Below, piece after piece: positions 21,440-30,723 of a DNA stretch of 64,000 nucleotides (its first letter is position 1; each line of letters starts with the position of its first letter). The translations under genes and the position numbers were made by a program. A model generated the notes under the pieces. The model was given only the letters and a program-made list of their open reading frames with translations, ran no database searches and was not told where the DNA came from. Source of the stretch: Deinococcus sp. QL22 (GTDB lineage Bacteria; Deinococcota; Deinococci; Deinococcales; Deinococcaceae); the NCBI RefSeq assembly GCF_023370075.1, contig NZ_CP097149.1, positions 1,198,001 through 1,262,000 on the forward strand, read 5' to 3'.

Positions 21440-22450
21440 ATGCTGCGCCATGCGACGGTGGTAGCGATGCTGACGGCAGCTTCAGCCTTGGCCCAACCTC
21501 TCCCTCCACTGAAACTGGCGGGCAGCACACCGCCCTGGGTTGCGGGCGCATCGTTCACGGCCTTACTGCCCGAAGCCGCCTTCCGCGAGTTGTACGGCGG
21601 GCGGGTAGACGGCGTGCTGGGCACCTTGCCCGGCCCCCGGCCCCCAGCAGGTGTGGGTGAACTGGTCAGCATTCCGGTGGGGCTGTTTCCCGTATCGGTG
21701 GTGTACAGCCTGCCGGAAGTGGCCCTGCGGCTAGACCTGCCGACCCTGTGCCTGATGCTGTCGGGGCGGGTGCAGGTCTGGAACCATGCGCGAGTGCGGG
21801 CGCTGAATCCGGGGGCGGCCCTGCCCAATTTACCCGTGCTGGTCAGTGCGCGGGTGACCCGCAACGGGGTGAGTTGGGCCGCCGCCGGAGCCTGCGTGAA
21901 GGCAGGCGTGTGGCCTGCCCAGTGGCTGAAATCCAACTGGGTCGCGGGCGCAAGCTTTACGCGGGCGGCGCTGGCCCCGCAGCGGGCCGACCTGATCATT
22001 CCCGGAGTACTGATGCTGCTGGGGCCGAGAGACGTGCCAGACGGCGCACAGCTGGCCCAACTACGCTCACCGGGGGGTGCCTTCGTGGGGCCGGAAGCTC
22101 TGACCTTGAGTCTTGGCCTAGGCAACGTGCCGCCGCCCTATCCGGGGTCTGGCTCTCCCCTGCCGGTTGCCCCTTTTCGGCCCCTGCCACCCGCCAGCGA
22201 AGTTGGGGCCTACCCCCTGCGCGGCGTGGTGTGGCTGAGCGTGCTGAAACAACAGGCTTACCGGGGACGCCGCGCAGCACAGGCCCAGGCCCTGCTCCGT
22301 TTGGCCGAGGAGTTGCAGGCTGGAGCGTCGGCCAGCGGGGCGGGGGGCGGGTTCGTGGGCCTGCCCCTGAACGCCCGGCCCGCCCTGCGCCTGAGTTTTC
22401 AGGGCAAAAGAGTCGCGTTAACTGCTTCTGCTTCCGCCTCTAATCCGTAG
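21440..22450 (+). CDS. Secreted PstS-like protein with degenerate ligand site
   Basis: 336 residues with a signal peptide ending near ASALAQP. The middle, with IPVGLFPVSVVYSLPEV, LMLSGRVQVWNH and RALNPGAALPNLPVLV, follows the PstS phosphate-binding-protein pattern closely. Where PstS has a GSGTT phosphate loop, this protein has SARVTRNGVSWAAAG, so phosphate binding is doubtful. It starts 3 bases after hen1 and has no pstCAB neighbours. Its 3' end overlaps the convergent YkgJ-like gene by 52 bases. Confidence 0.75.
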   Translation: MLRHATVVAMLTAASALAQPLPPLKLAGSTPPWVAGASFTALLPEAAFRELYGGRVDGVLGTLPGPRPPAGVGELVSIPVGLFPVSVVYSLPEVALRLDLPTLCLMLSGRVQVWNHARVRALNPGAALPNLPVLVSARVTRNGVSWAAAGACVKAGVWPAQWLKSNWVAGASFTRAALAPQRADLIIPGVLMLLGPRDVPDGAQLAQLRSPGGAFVGPEALTLSLGLGNVPPPYPGSGSPLPVAPFRPLPPASEVGAYPLRGVVWLSVLKQQAYRGRRAAQAQALLRLAEELQAGASASGAGGGFVGLPLNARPALRLSFQGKRVALTASASASNP

Positions 22451-22734
22451 ATTTGCAGAAAACGGCGGGTTCGGGCGGCCAATGTCGGCAGCGGCGCAAC
22501 TTCACCGCAGACCCAATCGGGCGCGTAGTTGCGGCACACGGCGGGACGCGTGGCGTAGACGGCGCACAGGCAGCCTCTCCCCAGGCTCTCGGCCCCCAGA
22601 TTCACGCACGGCACGCCCAACGGCTTGCCCAGCGCGTGAATATCCGGCGCGGCGCAGCAGGCCCCACACGCGCTGCATTCCCGCACCAGCACGGAGCGGG
22701 CGGGGTAGGGGGGGGGCGCGGTGAAAGCGTCCAT
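22399..22734 (-). CDS. YkgJ-family cysteine-cluster protein
   Basis: 111 residues with the Cys pattern CSACGACC, PCVNLG, GCLCAVYATRP and VCRNY, as in the YkgJ/CxxC(C) family thought to bind zinc or an Fe-S cluster. There is no signal peptide. The physiological role is unknown. The inverted repeat at 22742-22851 and a T run lie directly upstream of the ATG. Confidence 0.82.
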   Translation of the reverse strand: MDAFTAPPPYPARSVLVRECSACGACCAAPDIHALGKPLGVPCVNLGAESLGRGCLCAVYATRPAVCRNYAPDWVCGEVAPLPTLAARTRRFLQIYGLEAEAEAVNATLLP

Positions 22735-22741
22735 AAAAACC

Positions 22742-22851
22742 GTAAGTGGTCAGGAGTGAGTGGTCAGTGGAACAAAAGGAACAACCTGGCCCAAGCTTCA
22801 GCTCTGTTGCTTTTTGTCATTCCCACTCACCACGGCCCACTCACCACTTAC
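22742..22851 (-). repeat. Imperfect inverted repeat between hisC and the ykgJ-like gene
   Basis: Two 29-base arms beginning GTAAGTGGT and ending GTGAGTGG or GTCAGTGG (22742-22770 and complement 22823-22851). Read on the minus strand the second arm is followed by GGTTTTT directly before the ykgJ ATG, so it could terminate hisC transcription or attenuate ykgJ. The loop is about 52 bases. Confidence 0.55.
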
Positions 22852-23963
22852 TGAATTTCTCCCACTGCCGCGATCAGCGCGTCGTTCTCTGCCGGAGTGC
22901 CTACTGCCACGCGCAGGCAGCCTTGCAGTCCGGGCAGGCGGTCTTGGCGGCGAACGACTATTCCGCGTTCCAGCAAATGACGGTAGGCGGCGTCGGCGTC
23001 GGGCGTGCGCAGCAGGAAGAAGTTGGCCTGACTGGGAATCGGCGTGCAGGTGGGGTGAGTCGACAACGCCGCCAGCATCCGCCCGCGCTCCTGCACCACC
23101 TCAGCGGCGCGGTGCTGCACGTATTCCGGGTTCTCCAGCGCCACTTCCAGCGCGGCTTGCGTCAGGCCATTGACATTGAAGGCCGACACCAGTTTTTGCA
23201 GTTGGGTCGCCAGTTGCGGGGAAGTCAGCGCGTAGCCCAGCCGCACCCCGGCCAATCCCCACGCTTTGCTGAAGGTGCGCAGGCTCAGGCGGTTGCCGCC
23301 CTCCTGCACCAGACCCCGGTAATCGGTGCCGCTGTACTGGTGGTAGGCCTCATCTATCACGACGACCCAGCCCTCGGCGGCCTCCACCACAGCCCGCACA
23401 TCGGCCCCCGCGTCCGCGTATCCGGTGGGCGCGTGCGGCTGGGTCACGTACAGCACGCCGGGCGGGTTGGCTTTCAGGGCAGCCTTCAGTCCTTCTACGG
23501 GCAGCGAAAAATCGGGGTTCAGCGGCACCTGTACCAGCGTGGCTCCCAACAACTGGGCTTCCAGGGTATACACGCTAAACGTCGGGCTGACGGTCAGCAC
23601 GGTCTGGTCGATGCCCGCGAGTTCGGTCAGGAGCTTGATCAGTACGTTGCTGCCCGGCGTGACCACCACACCCGCCGCGTCCCAGCCCTCGTAGGCGGCA
23701 ATGGCAGCCTGCAACGTGTCGGCGTGCAGGTCGGGATAGCGGTTCCAGGGGCGGGCCAGCATCCGTTCCAGGGCCTGCGCTTTCAGTTCGGAGGGGAAAT
23801 CGTAGGCGCTCTCGTTCTGATCCAGTTTGATGGGCGCGTCGATGGGCGTAAACGGGTAAGCGGGCACGTTACGCACCGCCGCCCGCACGCCGCTGGTAGA
23901 TTCGGGCGGCGTCAGGTCGGTCTGAGTTGTCCCGGTTTGAGACAGGAGAGGCGTGGAAGTCAT
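22848..23963 (-). CDS. hisC: Histidinol-phosphate aminotransferase (HisC-like)
   Basis: 371 residues, class II fold-type I PLP aminotransferase. LDQNES (47-52), PGSNVLIK, VVIDEAYHQY (Asp204) and TFSKAWGLAG (Lys233 the Schiff-base Lys) are typical HisC. The usual NPNNPTG loop is QPHAPTG (175-181), so the Asn that contacts the PLP ring oxygen is Ala here. Function as histidinol-phosphate or aromatic aminotransferase is likely but this change is worth checking. Its upstream region holds a palindromic operator shared with the divergent tetR. Confidence 0.88.
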   Translation of the reverse strand: MTSTPLLSQTGTTQTDLTPPESTSGVRAAVRNVPAYPFTPIDAPIKLDQNESAYDFPSELKAQALERMLARPWNRYPDLHADTLQAAIAAYEGWDAAGVVVTPGSNVLIKLLTELAGIDQTVLTVSPTFSVYTLEAQLLGATLVQVPLNPDFSLPVEGLKAALKANPPGVLYVTQPHAPTGYADAGADVRAVVEAAEGWVVVIDEAYHQYSGTDYRGLVQEGGNRLSLRTFSKAWGLAGVRLGYALTSPQLATQLQKLVSAFNVNGLTQAALEVALENPEYVQHRAAEVVQERGRMLAALSTHPTCTPIPSQANFFLLRTPDADAAYRHLLERGIVVRRQDRLPGLQGCLRVAVGTPAENDALIAAVGEIQ

Positions 23964-24025
23964 ACACGGGTTTTACCATCCTGCGCCCCGCTTTGCCGTG
24001 AACTGTCCTGCCAGGGTAGATGCAG

Positions 24026-24043
24026 ACCTAACGCCCGTTAGGT
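24026..24043. promoter_or_regulatory. 18-bp palindromic operator between hisC and tetR
   Basis: ACCTAACG CC CGTTAGGT, a perfect 8-bp inverted repeat with a 2-bp spacer. It overlaps the expected -35 zone of the tetR promoter (-10 TACCCT at 24059-24064). It fits the pattern C-N-AACG-NN-CGTT-N-G that I recall for Thermus PaaR regulators, consistent with autorepression. Confidence 0.75.
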
Positions 24044-24071
24044 AACGCGGCGCCGTGCTACCCTGCTCCCA

Positions 24072-24101
24072 ATGCGCCCGCCGCGTTCACAGATGCCATG
24101 A
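24072..24101 (+). CDS. Possible 9-codon leader peptide coupled to tetR
   Basis: A leaderless-type -10 (TACCCT, 24059-24064) lies 7 bases before an ATG that opens a 9-residue frame (MRPPRSQMP). Its stop overlaps the tetR start as ATGA. If translated, tetR would be translated by re-initiation. Too short to judge on coding bias. Confidence 0.4.
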   Translation: MRPPRSQMP

Positions 24102-24766
24102 CGGATTCTTCCAGCCCCCCACCAGCCCCCGCGCCACTGCCCGCCGCGCCCAACAAACCGCGCCGCGAGCAGATTCACGAGGTCGCCAGCCGCCTGTTTT
24201 CGGAGCGCGGCTATCACGCGACCTCTATGCGCGATCTTGCGGGCCAGTTGGGGATGCAGGGGGGGAGTCTGTACGCTCATATTGCTTCCAAAGATGAACT
24301 GTTGATCGGGATTGTAGACCGTGCCGCCCGGCAATTTGACGGCGCACTGTTTACCCTGCGCGGCGACCCCCTGCCCGCCCCCGAGAAAATCCGGGAAGCC
24401 ATGCACCGCCATATTCGTGTGGTGGCCGACAATATGGAGAGCGCCACCGTGTTTTTTCATGAATGGAAGCACCTGTCGCCCGAAGCCTATACCCGCGTGA
24501 CCAACTGGCGCGACACCATTGACGCTTTTTACCGCGATCTGGTGATTGAGGGCATCCGCGAAGGCAGCCTGCGCCCCGACCTCGACCCCAAAATGACGGC
24601 CAACCTGATCCTGTCGGCGGTAAACTGGGCCTACACGTGGTATCGCCCAGGCGGCAGCATGACCCCGCGTGACGTGGCTGAGCAGTACGCCGATATGCTG
24701 CTGACGGGCCTGCAAGCCGCGCCGATGGTGGTTGACACAGCGCCGGCCAAACTGGAGCGTCCATGA
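24098..24766 (+). CDS. TetR-family transcriptional regulator, PaaR/FadR-like
   Basis: 222 residues. After a Pro/Ala-rich tail of about 20 residues comes the TetR HTH ([32 protein letters not shown] split across about 27-60), then a ligand domain with [10 protein letters not shown] and [18 protein letters not shown], a pattern seen in acyl-CoA-responsive TetR regulators of Deinococcus-Thermus. The palindrome at 24026-24043 is the probable binding site. Targets elsewhere in the genome, such as fatty or phenylacetic acid catabolism, are inference. Confidence 0.88.
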   Translation: MTDSSSPPPAPAPLPAAPNKPRREQIHEVASRLFSERGYHATSMRDLAGQLGMQGGSLYAHIASKDELLIGIVDRAARQFDGALFTLRGDPLPAPEKIREAMHRHIRVVADNMESATVFFHEWKHLSPEAYTRVTNWRDTIDAFYRDLVIEGIREGSLRPDLDPKMTANLILSAVNWAYTWYRPGGSMTPRDVAEQYADMLLTGLQAAPMVVDTAPAKLERP

Positions 24767-24899
24767 ACTGGATTTCGCGGAGTGGATGCCCTGTGTGTGG
24801 GATTGATGCAGGGCAGGAATGCGGCGGAATCCAGTTTTTCTCCCTCTCGCTCCACCCCGTCAGCGTTCGGAAGGGCACCCAACCTCTACCGGAGCAACG

Positions 24900-25214
24900 A
24901 TGAGCAACCCCACCGTCACCGTCAAAATCCGCGACGCCCTGAAGTACGCACAGGCCCGCGCCGAGAAATTCAGCCGCACCCAGCAACTGGAAATCGGCAC
25001 TGATCTGTTTATCCGCATTGCCCCCGGTGGGCGGCGCTTTCTGCTGTTTTGCCTTGACGGTGAACCGGATGGGGCCAACGCCCGCGCCATTGCCGCCACA
25101 CTTGGCCTGAAAGACCCGCAGTACGGCTGGCATCAGGGGGCCACGTTGCGCTCGCTGACAGTGGTAGAGGCTGGGTCGGAAGTGGTAGCGGAAGCGGCGG
25201 AGACGGAAGAGTAG
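24900..25214 (+). CDS. Small hypothetical protein
   Basis: 104 residues from the ATG preceded by GGAG at 8 bases; no signal or membrane segments. It begins MSNPTVTVKIRDALKYAQ and has an Arg/Gly block (IRIAPGGRRFLLF), ending in an acidic tail. Not recognised. It ends at a convergent terminator facing the SRPBCC gene. Confidence 0.7.
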   Translation: MSNPTVTVKIRDALKYAQARAEKFSRTQQLEIGTDLFIRIAPGGRRFLLFCLDGEPDGANARAIAATLGLKDPQYGWHQGATLRSLTVVEAGSEVVAEAAETEE

Positions 25215-25224
25215 ATAACAAAAT

Positions 25225-25250
25225 AGGGCAAGCACCGAAATGCCTGCCCT
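25225..25250. terminator. Bidirectional terminator
   Basis: Stem AGGGCA-a-GCA / TGC-c-TGCCCT between convergent genes; the minus strand continues into ATTTTG. Confidence 0.7.
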
Positions 25251-25266
25251 GTTTCAACTTCAAACC

Positions 25267-25914
25267 TTAGTTTTTAGGGTTGCTGCCTTCAAACGCGGCC
25301 TTGAACTTCTGCAAGTCTTCGGCAATCTGCTGGCTGGGTTCCTCACCAAACAGCTTGGCGACGGCTGCACCGAGAGGGCCAGCGGGCGGGCGGTAGCTGA
25401 GGGCCACGTGAATGCGCGTGCCACCAGTGGGCATGCTCTCAAACTGCACGCTGCCTGCGTTGTCCACGGTGGCTCCGGGCAGGCTGTGCCAGCCGATGCG
25501 CTCGCCGGGCTTGTCGTTCACGATTTCGGCTTCCCACTCGACGTGCGTGCCCAGAGGTGCCTTGGCGACCCAACGGCTGCGCTTGTCGTCCAGCACGGTC
25601 ACGGTTTCCAGGTGGCTCATGATGTGGGGCAGGTTGTCCAGTTTGCGCCAGTAGTCGTAGACCTGCTGGGCGGGGCGGTCAATGACCACACTGTGCTCCA
25701 CGAAAATGGGCTTGGCGGCGCTGGCGTTGCCGCTCAGGCCTGCGGCGGCCATCACGGGATCGTTGCCGGTGGCGGCGCGGTAGGCGAGGTAACCGCCCAC
25801 TGCGGCCATACCCAGGCCGAGTACGCCGCGTTTTTTAAGGCCCATCAGCAGGAGTGCCCCGCCTGCCGCGCCGCTGATCATGCGGCCTTGATCCATGCCT
25901 TCAGTTTTTGTCAT
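25267..25914 (-). CDS. SRPBCC (START-like) domain protein with N-terminal hydrophobic region
   Basis: 215 residues. Residues about 10-45 are Gly/Ala/Leu-rich and probably membrane associated ([31 protein letters not shown]). Residues about 70-210 are a polyketide-cyclase/SRPBCC fold ([43 protein letters not shown] end). The ligand is unknown. GGAGG precedes the ATG at 25914; upstream in-frame Met codons lack an RBS. Confidence 0.85.
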   Translation of the reverse strand: MTKTEGMDQGRMISGAAGGALLLMGLKKRGVLGLGMAAVGGYLAYRAATGNDPVMAAAGLSGNASAAKPIFVEHSVVIDRPAQQVYDYWRKLDNLPHIMSHLETVTVLDDKRSRWVAKAPLGTHVEWEAEIVNDKPGERIGWHSLPGATVDNAGSVQFESMPTGGTRIHVALSYRPPAGPLGAAVAKLFGEEPSQQIAEDLQKFKAAFEGSNPKN

Positions 25915-26033
25915 GTGTAAATCCTCCGTGGGTTGCAGTCTAGGTGCGCCGCCTATTGGGGCGGGTGAAGTCTTGCCCAACACAGATTAAGGCCAAGTCG
26001 GGCGAGAGGCAGTGCGGTCAGGTAAGTAGACGC

Positions 26034-26894
26034 TCAACTGGCCTTGAAGGTGTCGCACTGCGCCGCATCGCCGCCAGTAAAGCCGCGCTTGAACCAGGTC
26101 ACGCGCTGCTGGCTGCTGCCGTGCGTAAAGCTGTCAGGTACCACGTAGCCTCGGCCTTGGCGCTGCAAGGCGTCGTCGCCGATGGCAGCAGCAGTATTCA
26201 GCGCCTGCATGATGTCGGCGTCGGTCAGGTTGGCGGCTTCAGTGCCGCGTACCTTGTTGGCCCACACGCCCGCAAAGCAGTCGGCCTGCAACTCCAGCGC
26301 CACGCTGTATCGGTTAGATTCGGCCTCGCTGCGGGCCTGACGCTGGGCGCGTTCCACCTGATCGGCGATGCCGAGTTCGTTCTGAACGTGGTGGCCGACC
26401 TCATGCGCGATCACGTAGGAGTACGCGAACTCGCCGCCGCCACCGAGCCGCTTCTGCATAGTGGCAAAAAAGCTGGTGTCCAGATAAATCTTGTTGTCCA
26501 GCGGGCAATAAAATGGCCCCACGCTGCTGTCGGCGTTGCCGCATCCACTGGTGGTGCCGCCGCTGAACAGCACGAGCGTGGGCTTGGTATACACCCGGCC
26601 CGATTGCTGAAATACTCCCGTCCAGACCTGATTGGTGCTGCCCAGAATCCGGTCTACGAACTGGAAGCTTTCATCGTCGGCAGGCGCAGAACTTTGAGTC
26701 TGAGATTGCTGCGTGGGTGCAGTTTGCGAGCCGCCGCCCAGAATGACACTGGGGTCTACGCCAAAGAACATGGCGATCAGGGCAATGACCAGACCCCCGA
26801 TGCCGCCCACCGCGATGCCGCCCCCCGGCAGGCCACCGCCGCCCCGCCGATCCTGCACTCCGCCCCCACTGCTCGGAAGATTTTTCCAGTCCAT
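26034..26894 (-). CDS. Neutral zinc metallopeptidase, YpfJ family
   Basis: 286 residues. One N-terminal TM segment ([19 protein letters not shown]) then a zincin with HEVGHH at the HExxH site and [11 protein letters not shown] downstream carrying the third ligand Glu/Asp region. The YpfJ family lacks a well-defined substrate. AAGGAG is 9 bases before the ATG. The N-terminal Gly/Arg-rich segment is cytoplasmic and unstructured, so the peptidase domain is probably periplasmic. Confidence 0.9.
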   Translation of the reverse strand: MDWKNLPSSGGGVQDRRGGGGLPGGGIAVGGIGGLVIALIAMFFGVDPSVILGGGSQTAPTQQSQTQSSAPADDESFQFVDRILGSTNQVWTGVFQQSGRVYTKPTLVLFSGGTTSGCGNADSSVGPFYCPLDNKIYLDTSFFATMQKRLGGGGEFAYSYVIAHEVGHHVQNELGIADQVERAQRQARSEAESNRYSVALELQADCFAGVWANKVRGTEAANLTDADIMQALNTAAAIGDDALQRQGRGYVVPDSFTHGSSQQRVTWFKRGFTGGDAAQCDTFKAS

Positions 26895-27091
26895 AACGGC
26901 GTTCTCCTTGATCTGGTTGCCGCGCACCCAAGTCCCTGCACGCACGCTGACGGCGGGGCCGGGACACCGCGCGGCTCTATGAGCGGCATTCTAGGCCGGG
27001 GGGCGGAAGAAAACGCTGACCGCGCCTTTAGGTTGGCCTTTTGGATTGAGCTGGGGAGCGGTGGGGTGGAAGTGTTGGACGGCAGAGTTGG

Positions 27092-27225
27092 AAGGTGAAC
27101 CCCCATTGCTCCGCAACGCCCCCCCCTTGAGGGGAGGACAACTACGCTTTTGCGCTCCCCCGTCCTGCGGAGCTTTGCAAGTCAAGGGGGGCTGGCTGCG
27201 AAGCAGACTGGGGGGTCTACACACA
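27092..27225. repeat. CAAGGGGGG-type inverted repeat
   Basis: The 388-base space 26895-27282 has no credible gene. It contains two opposing copies of a unit with GGAAGGTGAACCCCC, CCCCCCTTGA, GAGGGGAGGACAA and then AGCTTTGCAAGTCAAGGGGGG. One arm closely matches the 44128-44205 element in reverse. The rest (26895-27091) shows nothing clear. Confidence 0.65.
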
Positions 27226-27282
27226 AGCTCGAAAGCAAAACCCCCTCTCCACACAGGAAAGGGGGCCAGAGAGCTTGAATGG

Positions 27283-30200
27283 TCAGTCGCCCGCAGGGAG
27301 CACGCCTCCGCCCAGATCAGGCTTGGGCTGCTGCACTCTGGGTTGCGGCGGCTTGATCCGCTTGCGCTCGAATGTCCAGAAGACGGTCGGCACGACAAAG
27401 AAGGTGAGCAGGGTGGAGGTAATCACGCCGCCCAGAATCACGATGCCGAGGCCCTTGCGGAATTCTGCGCCGTCGCCCGTGCCCAAGATCAGGGGAATAC
27501 TGATCACCAACACGGTCAGCGTGGTCATCAGAATCGGGCGGAAACGCAGTTCGGCGGCTTCCACCAGGGCTTCCCGCAGCGGCATGGTACGCACGCGCTC
27601 GGTCACGAATTCCAGGTACAGGATGGAGTTCTTGGTAGACAGGCCCAGCAAGATGACCATGCCCAGCACCGTGATCACGTCCAGATTGACCCGGAACAGG
27701 CTGAGCGTCCAGAGTGCGCCCACGATGGCGATGGGCACAGGCAGCAGCAGATAGATGGGGTAACGGAACGAGTTGAACTGGCTGCCCAGCACGAGGTACG
27801 TGAGCAAAATGGCCAGGATCAGGACGATGGGGCCGTAAAACACCAGGTCTCCGGTCAGGCCCGCGCTGCCGAACGCACTGGCGTTGCCCAGCGTGACGCC
27901 GCCCGTGAGCAGGCCCGCTTTCGTCACGTTGTCGATGATGGTCTGCTGGTAGCCGAAGGCGTTTGGGCCGTTCTCGATCAGGTCGATGTCGATGGTGGCG
28001 GTGTAGGCCTTGTTCAGGCGGCTGAGGGTGGCCGGAGCCTGCGACAACTGGAACGCGCCGAGTTGAGACAGCGGCAGATTGGCGTTCAGCGCCTGCGAAT
28101 ACACCGTCTGAGACAGGAGGCTCTGTTCATCCTGCACGAGGGCGGGGTCAAGGCGCACCACGATGTCTATAGAACGGTCTCCGTCGCGCAGGCTTCCAGC
28201 GGTGGAGCCGTCGTTGTAGGTCCGCAGGGCCTGTGCCACGTCGCTGGCACTCAGGCCGCTGCCCGCCAGACGCGCCGGATCGGGCACGAAAGTCCGCTCC
28301 TGCCGGGTGGCGCTCAGGCTGCTTTTGAGGGTCGAAATATTGGGATCCTGAGACAGCAGGCGCACGACGTCGCGGTTGCGCTGAATCAGCAGGGCCTGTG
28401 TGGGTGCAGTCAGGGCCAGCGGAATATCGGAGCTTCCGCCGGGGCCGCCCTGTGCAGCCGCCGCACGCAGTTCTGCTCCGGGGAGGGTGCTGACCGTGGG
28501 CTGGAGGTCTTTCAGGTAGCGGGCGCTGAGAATTTCGATGTTCTCGCGCTCGGCCTTGGGAATCAGGGTAATCGTGAGGCTGGAGGAATTGGCGTTGCTG
28601 CCGCCCAGCGCCCCGCCGCTGCCCACACTGGTCTGCACCAGCCGCACTTCGGGGCGGGCCAGCAGGTTCTCTTCTATCCGGCGGGTGAGGTTGTTGGTGG
28701 TGGTCAGATCGGTGCCGACAGGCAACTCCAGATCCACGGTCAGAATGCCGCTGTCGCTGGCAGGCGTGAAGGCAAAGCCCACGTTGCGCATGGCGAGCGG
28801 CACACTGAACAGGAACAGGGCGGCCACCAGCATCACGATCCAGGAACGGTCTAGCACGTGCTCCACACTGCGGGCATAGGCGCGGGCCACCCCAGTGACG
28901 GCGCGGTTGGTGATGCCGTGCAGCGTGCCCGTGAGGGCTTCCAGCACGGCGTACAGCACGGTCAGGATGTAGCGGACGACGGCCAGTACCACCGGAGCCA
29001 GCAGCACCGACAGGCCCAGCGCCACCGGAACCGGAAGCACCTGGGCCAGACCCGCGCCCGCCGCCGCACCCGCCAGCAGCAGACCAATCCAGCCCCCCAC
29101 GCTGCGAATACCCAGCAAGGCGCGGCGGAACAGTTCGGGCAGGCGGGCCAGCACACGCGGCAGGTCGCGCCAGGACACGGCCTTGGTTTCTTCGGTGTAG
29201 GCCATTCGCACGGTCAGAAACAGCAGACTTTCCAGCCAACTGAGCACGATGGCGGCGGCAATGCCCAATGCAAACTGGCTAAAAAACTGGCCGATGATGC
29301 CGGGCATAAAGCTGAGCGGAATCAGCACGGCCAGCAGCGAAAAGCTGGCAGCCGTCACGGCGCTGAACACTTCCGAGCCGCCCAGCAACACCGATTTCAC
29401 GCGGTCATAGCCCATGTCGCGGTAGCGCTGCACGTTCTCGGCCACCACGATGGAGTCGTCCACGACGATGCCGATGGCGACAATAATGGCCAGCAGCGAA
29501 ATGATATTGAAGGTGAAGCCCAGCAAGCTGAACAGCAGCGGCGCGGCGCTGATGGAAATAGGAATCGCCAGAATGACCGCAAACGCGGCGTTGAGGCGGC
29601 CCAGGAACAGCAGGCAGATGACGCCCACCGCGCCGACAGCGATCAGGAACTCCTTGAAGGTGTCCTTGATACTGCCACGCGTTTCCAGGGTGGTGTCGTT
29701 GGCGAGGCTGAGGCTGTAGCCAGCGGGGAGTGGCTGGGCCTGCATGGCGGCCCGCACGTTGTCGGTCACGGCCACACTGTTGGTGCCGCTGGCCTTGCGA
29801 ACGTCGAGCAGCACGGCGGGCTGACCGTTTACACGGGCAAAGCTGGTGCTGGCGGCCGCCCCGTCGCGGATACTGGCGACATCGGCCACACGCAGGCCCG
29901 TAGACGGATCGACGATGATCCGGCTCACGTCACCGACGCTGGTGGGGGTATTGCGGGTGGAAAACTGGGTGGTGCTGCCGCCCTGAGTAACTGTTCCAGC
30001 GGGCAAATCGAGGGCCGAGGCACTGATGGCCCCCGTAATCCGGGCGGGCGTGAGGTTGTAGTTTTGCAGGCGGGCCGGGTCGAGCAGCACCTGAATCTGG
30101 CGTTGCGGGCCACCCGACAGGCCCACGTCGGCCACGCCTTCTACACGCTCCAGGCGCGGCACCAGCGTATCTTCGGCAAAGGTGGTCACCTCACTGGGGC

Positions 30201-30723
30201 GGGCCGAGCCACCCAGCAGGGCCAGCGTCAGAATCGGCGTAGCGTTGGGGTCGAATTTTTGCACCACAGGCGCTTCGGTGCCGTCGGGCAAGATGCCGCG
30301 AATGGCTGCCACCGCCTGAGACACCGAGTTGGCGGCGCTGTCGATGTCCACACTGTCGGCAAAGGTGATAACAACCGCCGACTGGTTGCTGACGCTGGTC
30401 GTGTTGATGTCGATGACGCCCGCGATGGTACTCACGGCGTCCTCCACGCGGCGGCTGACTTCACGGTCGACCTGGTCGGGGTTGGCCCCCGGATAGGCCG
30501 TACTGACCGCCAGAATCGGCACCTCGAAATTGGGCAGGAGTTCCACGCCCAGGCGCAGGGTCGCCACCAGCCCGAACAGCACCAGCATCACAAAAATGCC
30601 GATAGAAAAAACGTAATTTCGGACGCTGAAACGGATGATCGGATTGATGGCCGGTTCGGGCGTGCCGTCGGGGAGGGTGCCGCGTGAGGCCAAATCTGCG
30701 CCGTCGGGGTCGTGCGTGCTCAT
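27283..30723 (-). CDS. RND-family multidrug efflux pump (AcrB/HAE1 type)
   Basis: 1146 residues. The RND proton relay is present: [12 protein letters not shown] (Asp422-Asp423) in TM4 and [12 protein letters not shown] with Lys in TM10. It is drug/proton antiporter-like. About 60 extra hydrophobic residues (543-600) between the TM6 and TM7 zones predict additional helices beyond the usual 12. It is last in a tolC-tolC-adaptor-pump operon and its ATG overlaps the adaptor stop by four bases. Confidence 0.95.
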   Translation of the reverse strand: MSTHDPDGADLASRGTLPDGTPEPAINPIIRFSVRNYVFSIGIFVMLVLFGLVATLRLGVELLPNFEVPILAVSTAYPGANPDQVDREVSRRVEDAVSTIAGVIDINTTSVSNQSAVVITFADSVDIDSAANSVSQAVAAIRGILPDGTEAPVVQKFDPNATPILTLALLGGSARPSEVTTFAEDTLVPRLERVEGVADVGLSGGPQRQIQVLLDPARLQNYNLTPARITGAISASALDLPAGTVTQGGSTTQFSTRNTPTSVGDVSRIIVDPSTGLRVADVASIRDGAAASTSFARVNGQPAVLLDVRKASGTNSVAVTDNVRAAMQAQPLPAGYSLSLANDTTLETRGSIKDTFKEFLIAVGAVGVICLLFLGRLNAAFAVILAIPISISAAPLLFSLLGFTFNIISLLAIIVAIGIVVDDSIVVAENVQRYRDMGYDRVKSVLLGGSEVFSAVTAASFSLLAVLIPLSFMPGIIGQFFSQFALGIAAAIVLSWLESLLFLTVRMAYTEETKAVSWRDLPRVLARLPELFRRALLGIRSVGGWIGLLLAGAAAGAGLAQVLPVPVALGLSVLLAPVVLAVVRYILTVLYAVLEALTGTLHGITNRAVTGVARAYARSVEHVLDRSWIVMLVAALFLFSVPLAMRNVGFAFTPASDSGILTVDLELPVGTDLTTTNNLTRRIEENLLARPEVRLVQTSVGSGGALGGSNANSSSLTITLIPKAERENIEILSARYLKDLQPTVSTLPGAELRAAAAQGGPGGSSDIPLALTAPTQALLIQRNRDVVRLLSQDPNISTLKSSLSATRQERTFVPDPARLAGSGLSASDVAQALRTYNDGSTAGSLRDGDRSIDIVVRLDPALVQDEQSLLSQTVYSQALNANLPLSQLGAFQLSQAPATLSRLNKAYTATIDIDLIENGPNAFGYQQTIIDNVTKAGLLTGGVTLGNASAFGSAGLTGDLVFYGPIVLILAILLTYLVLGSQFNSFRYPIYLLLPVPIAIVGALWTLSLFRVNLDVITVLGMVILLGLSTKNSILYLEFVTERVRTMPLREALVEAAELRFRPILMTTLTVLVISIPLILGTGDGAEFRKGLGIVILGGVITSTLLTFFVVPTVFWTFERKRIKPPQPRVQQPKPDLGGGVLPAGD

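Noticed and set aside
28858..30687. 609-codon plus-strand open frame
   Set aside because: Antisense to the RND pump; composition is the mirror of that gene and it has no domain, as expected in high-GC DNA.
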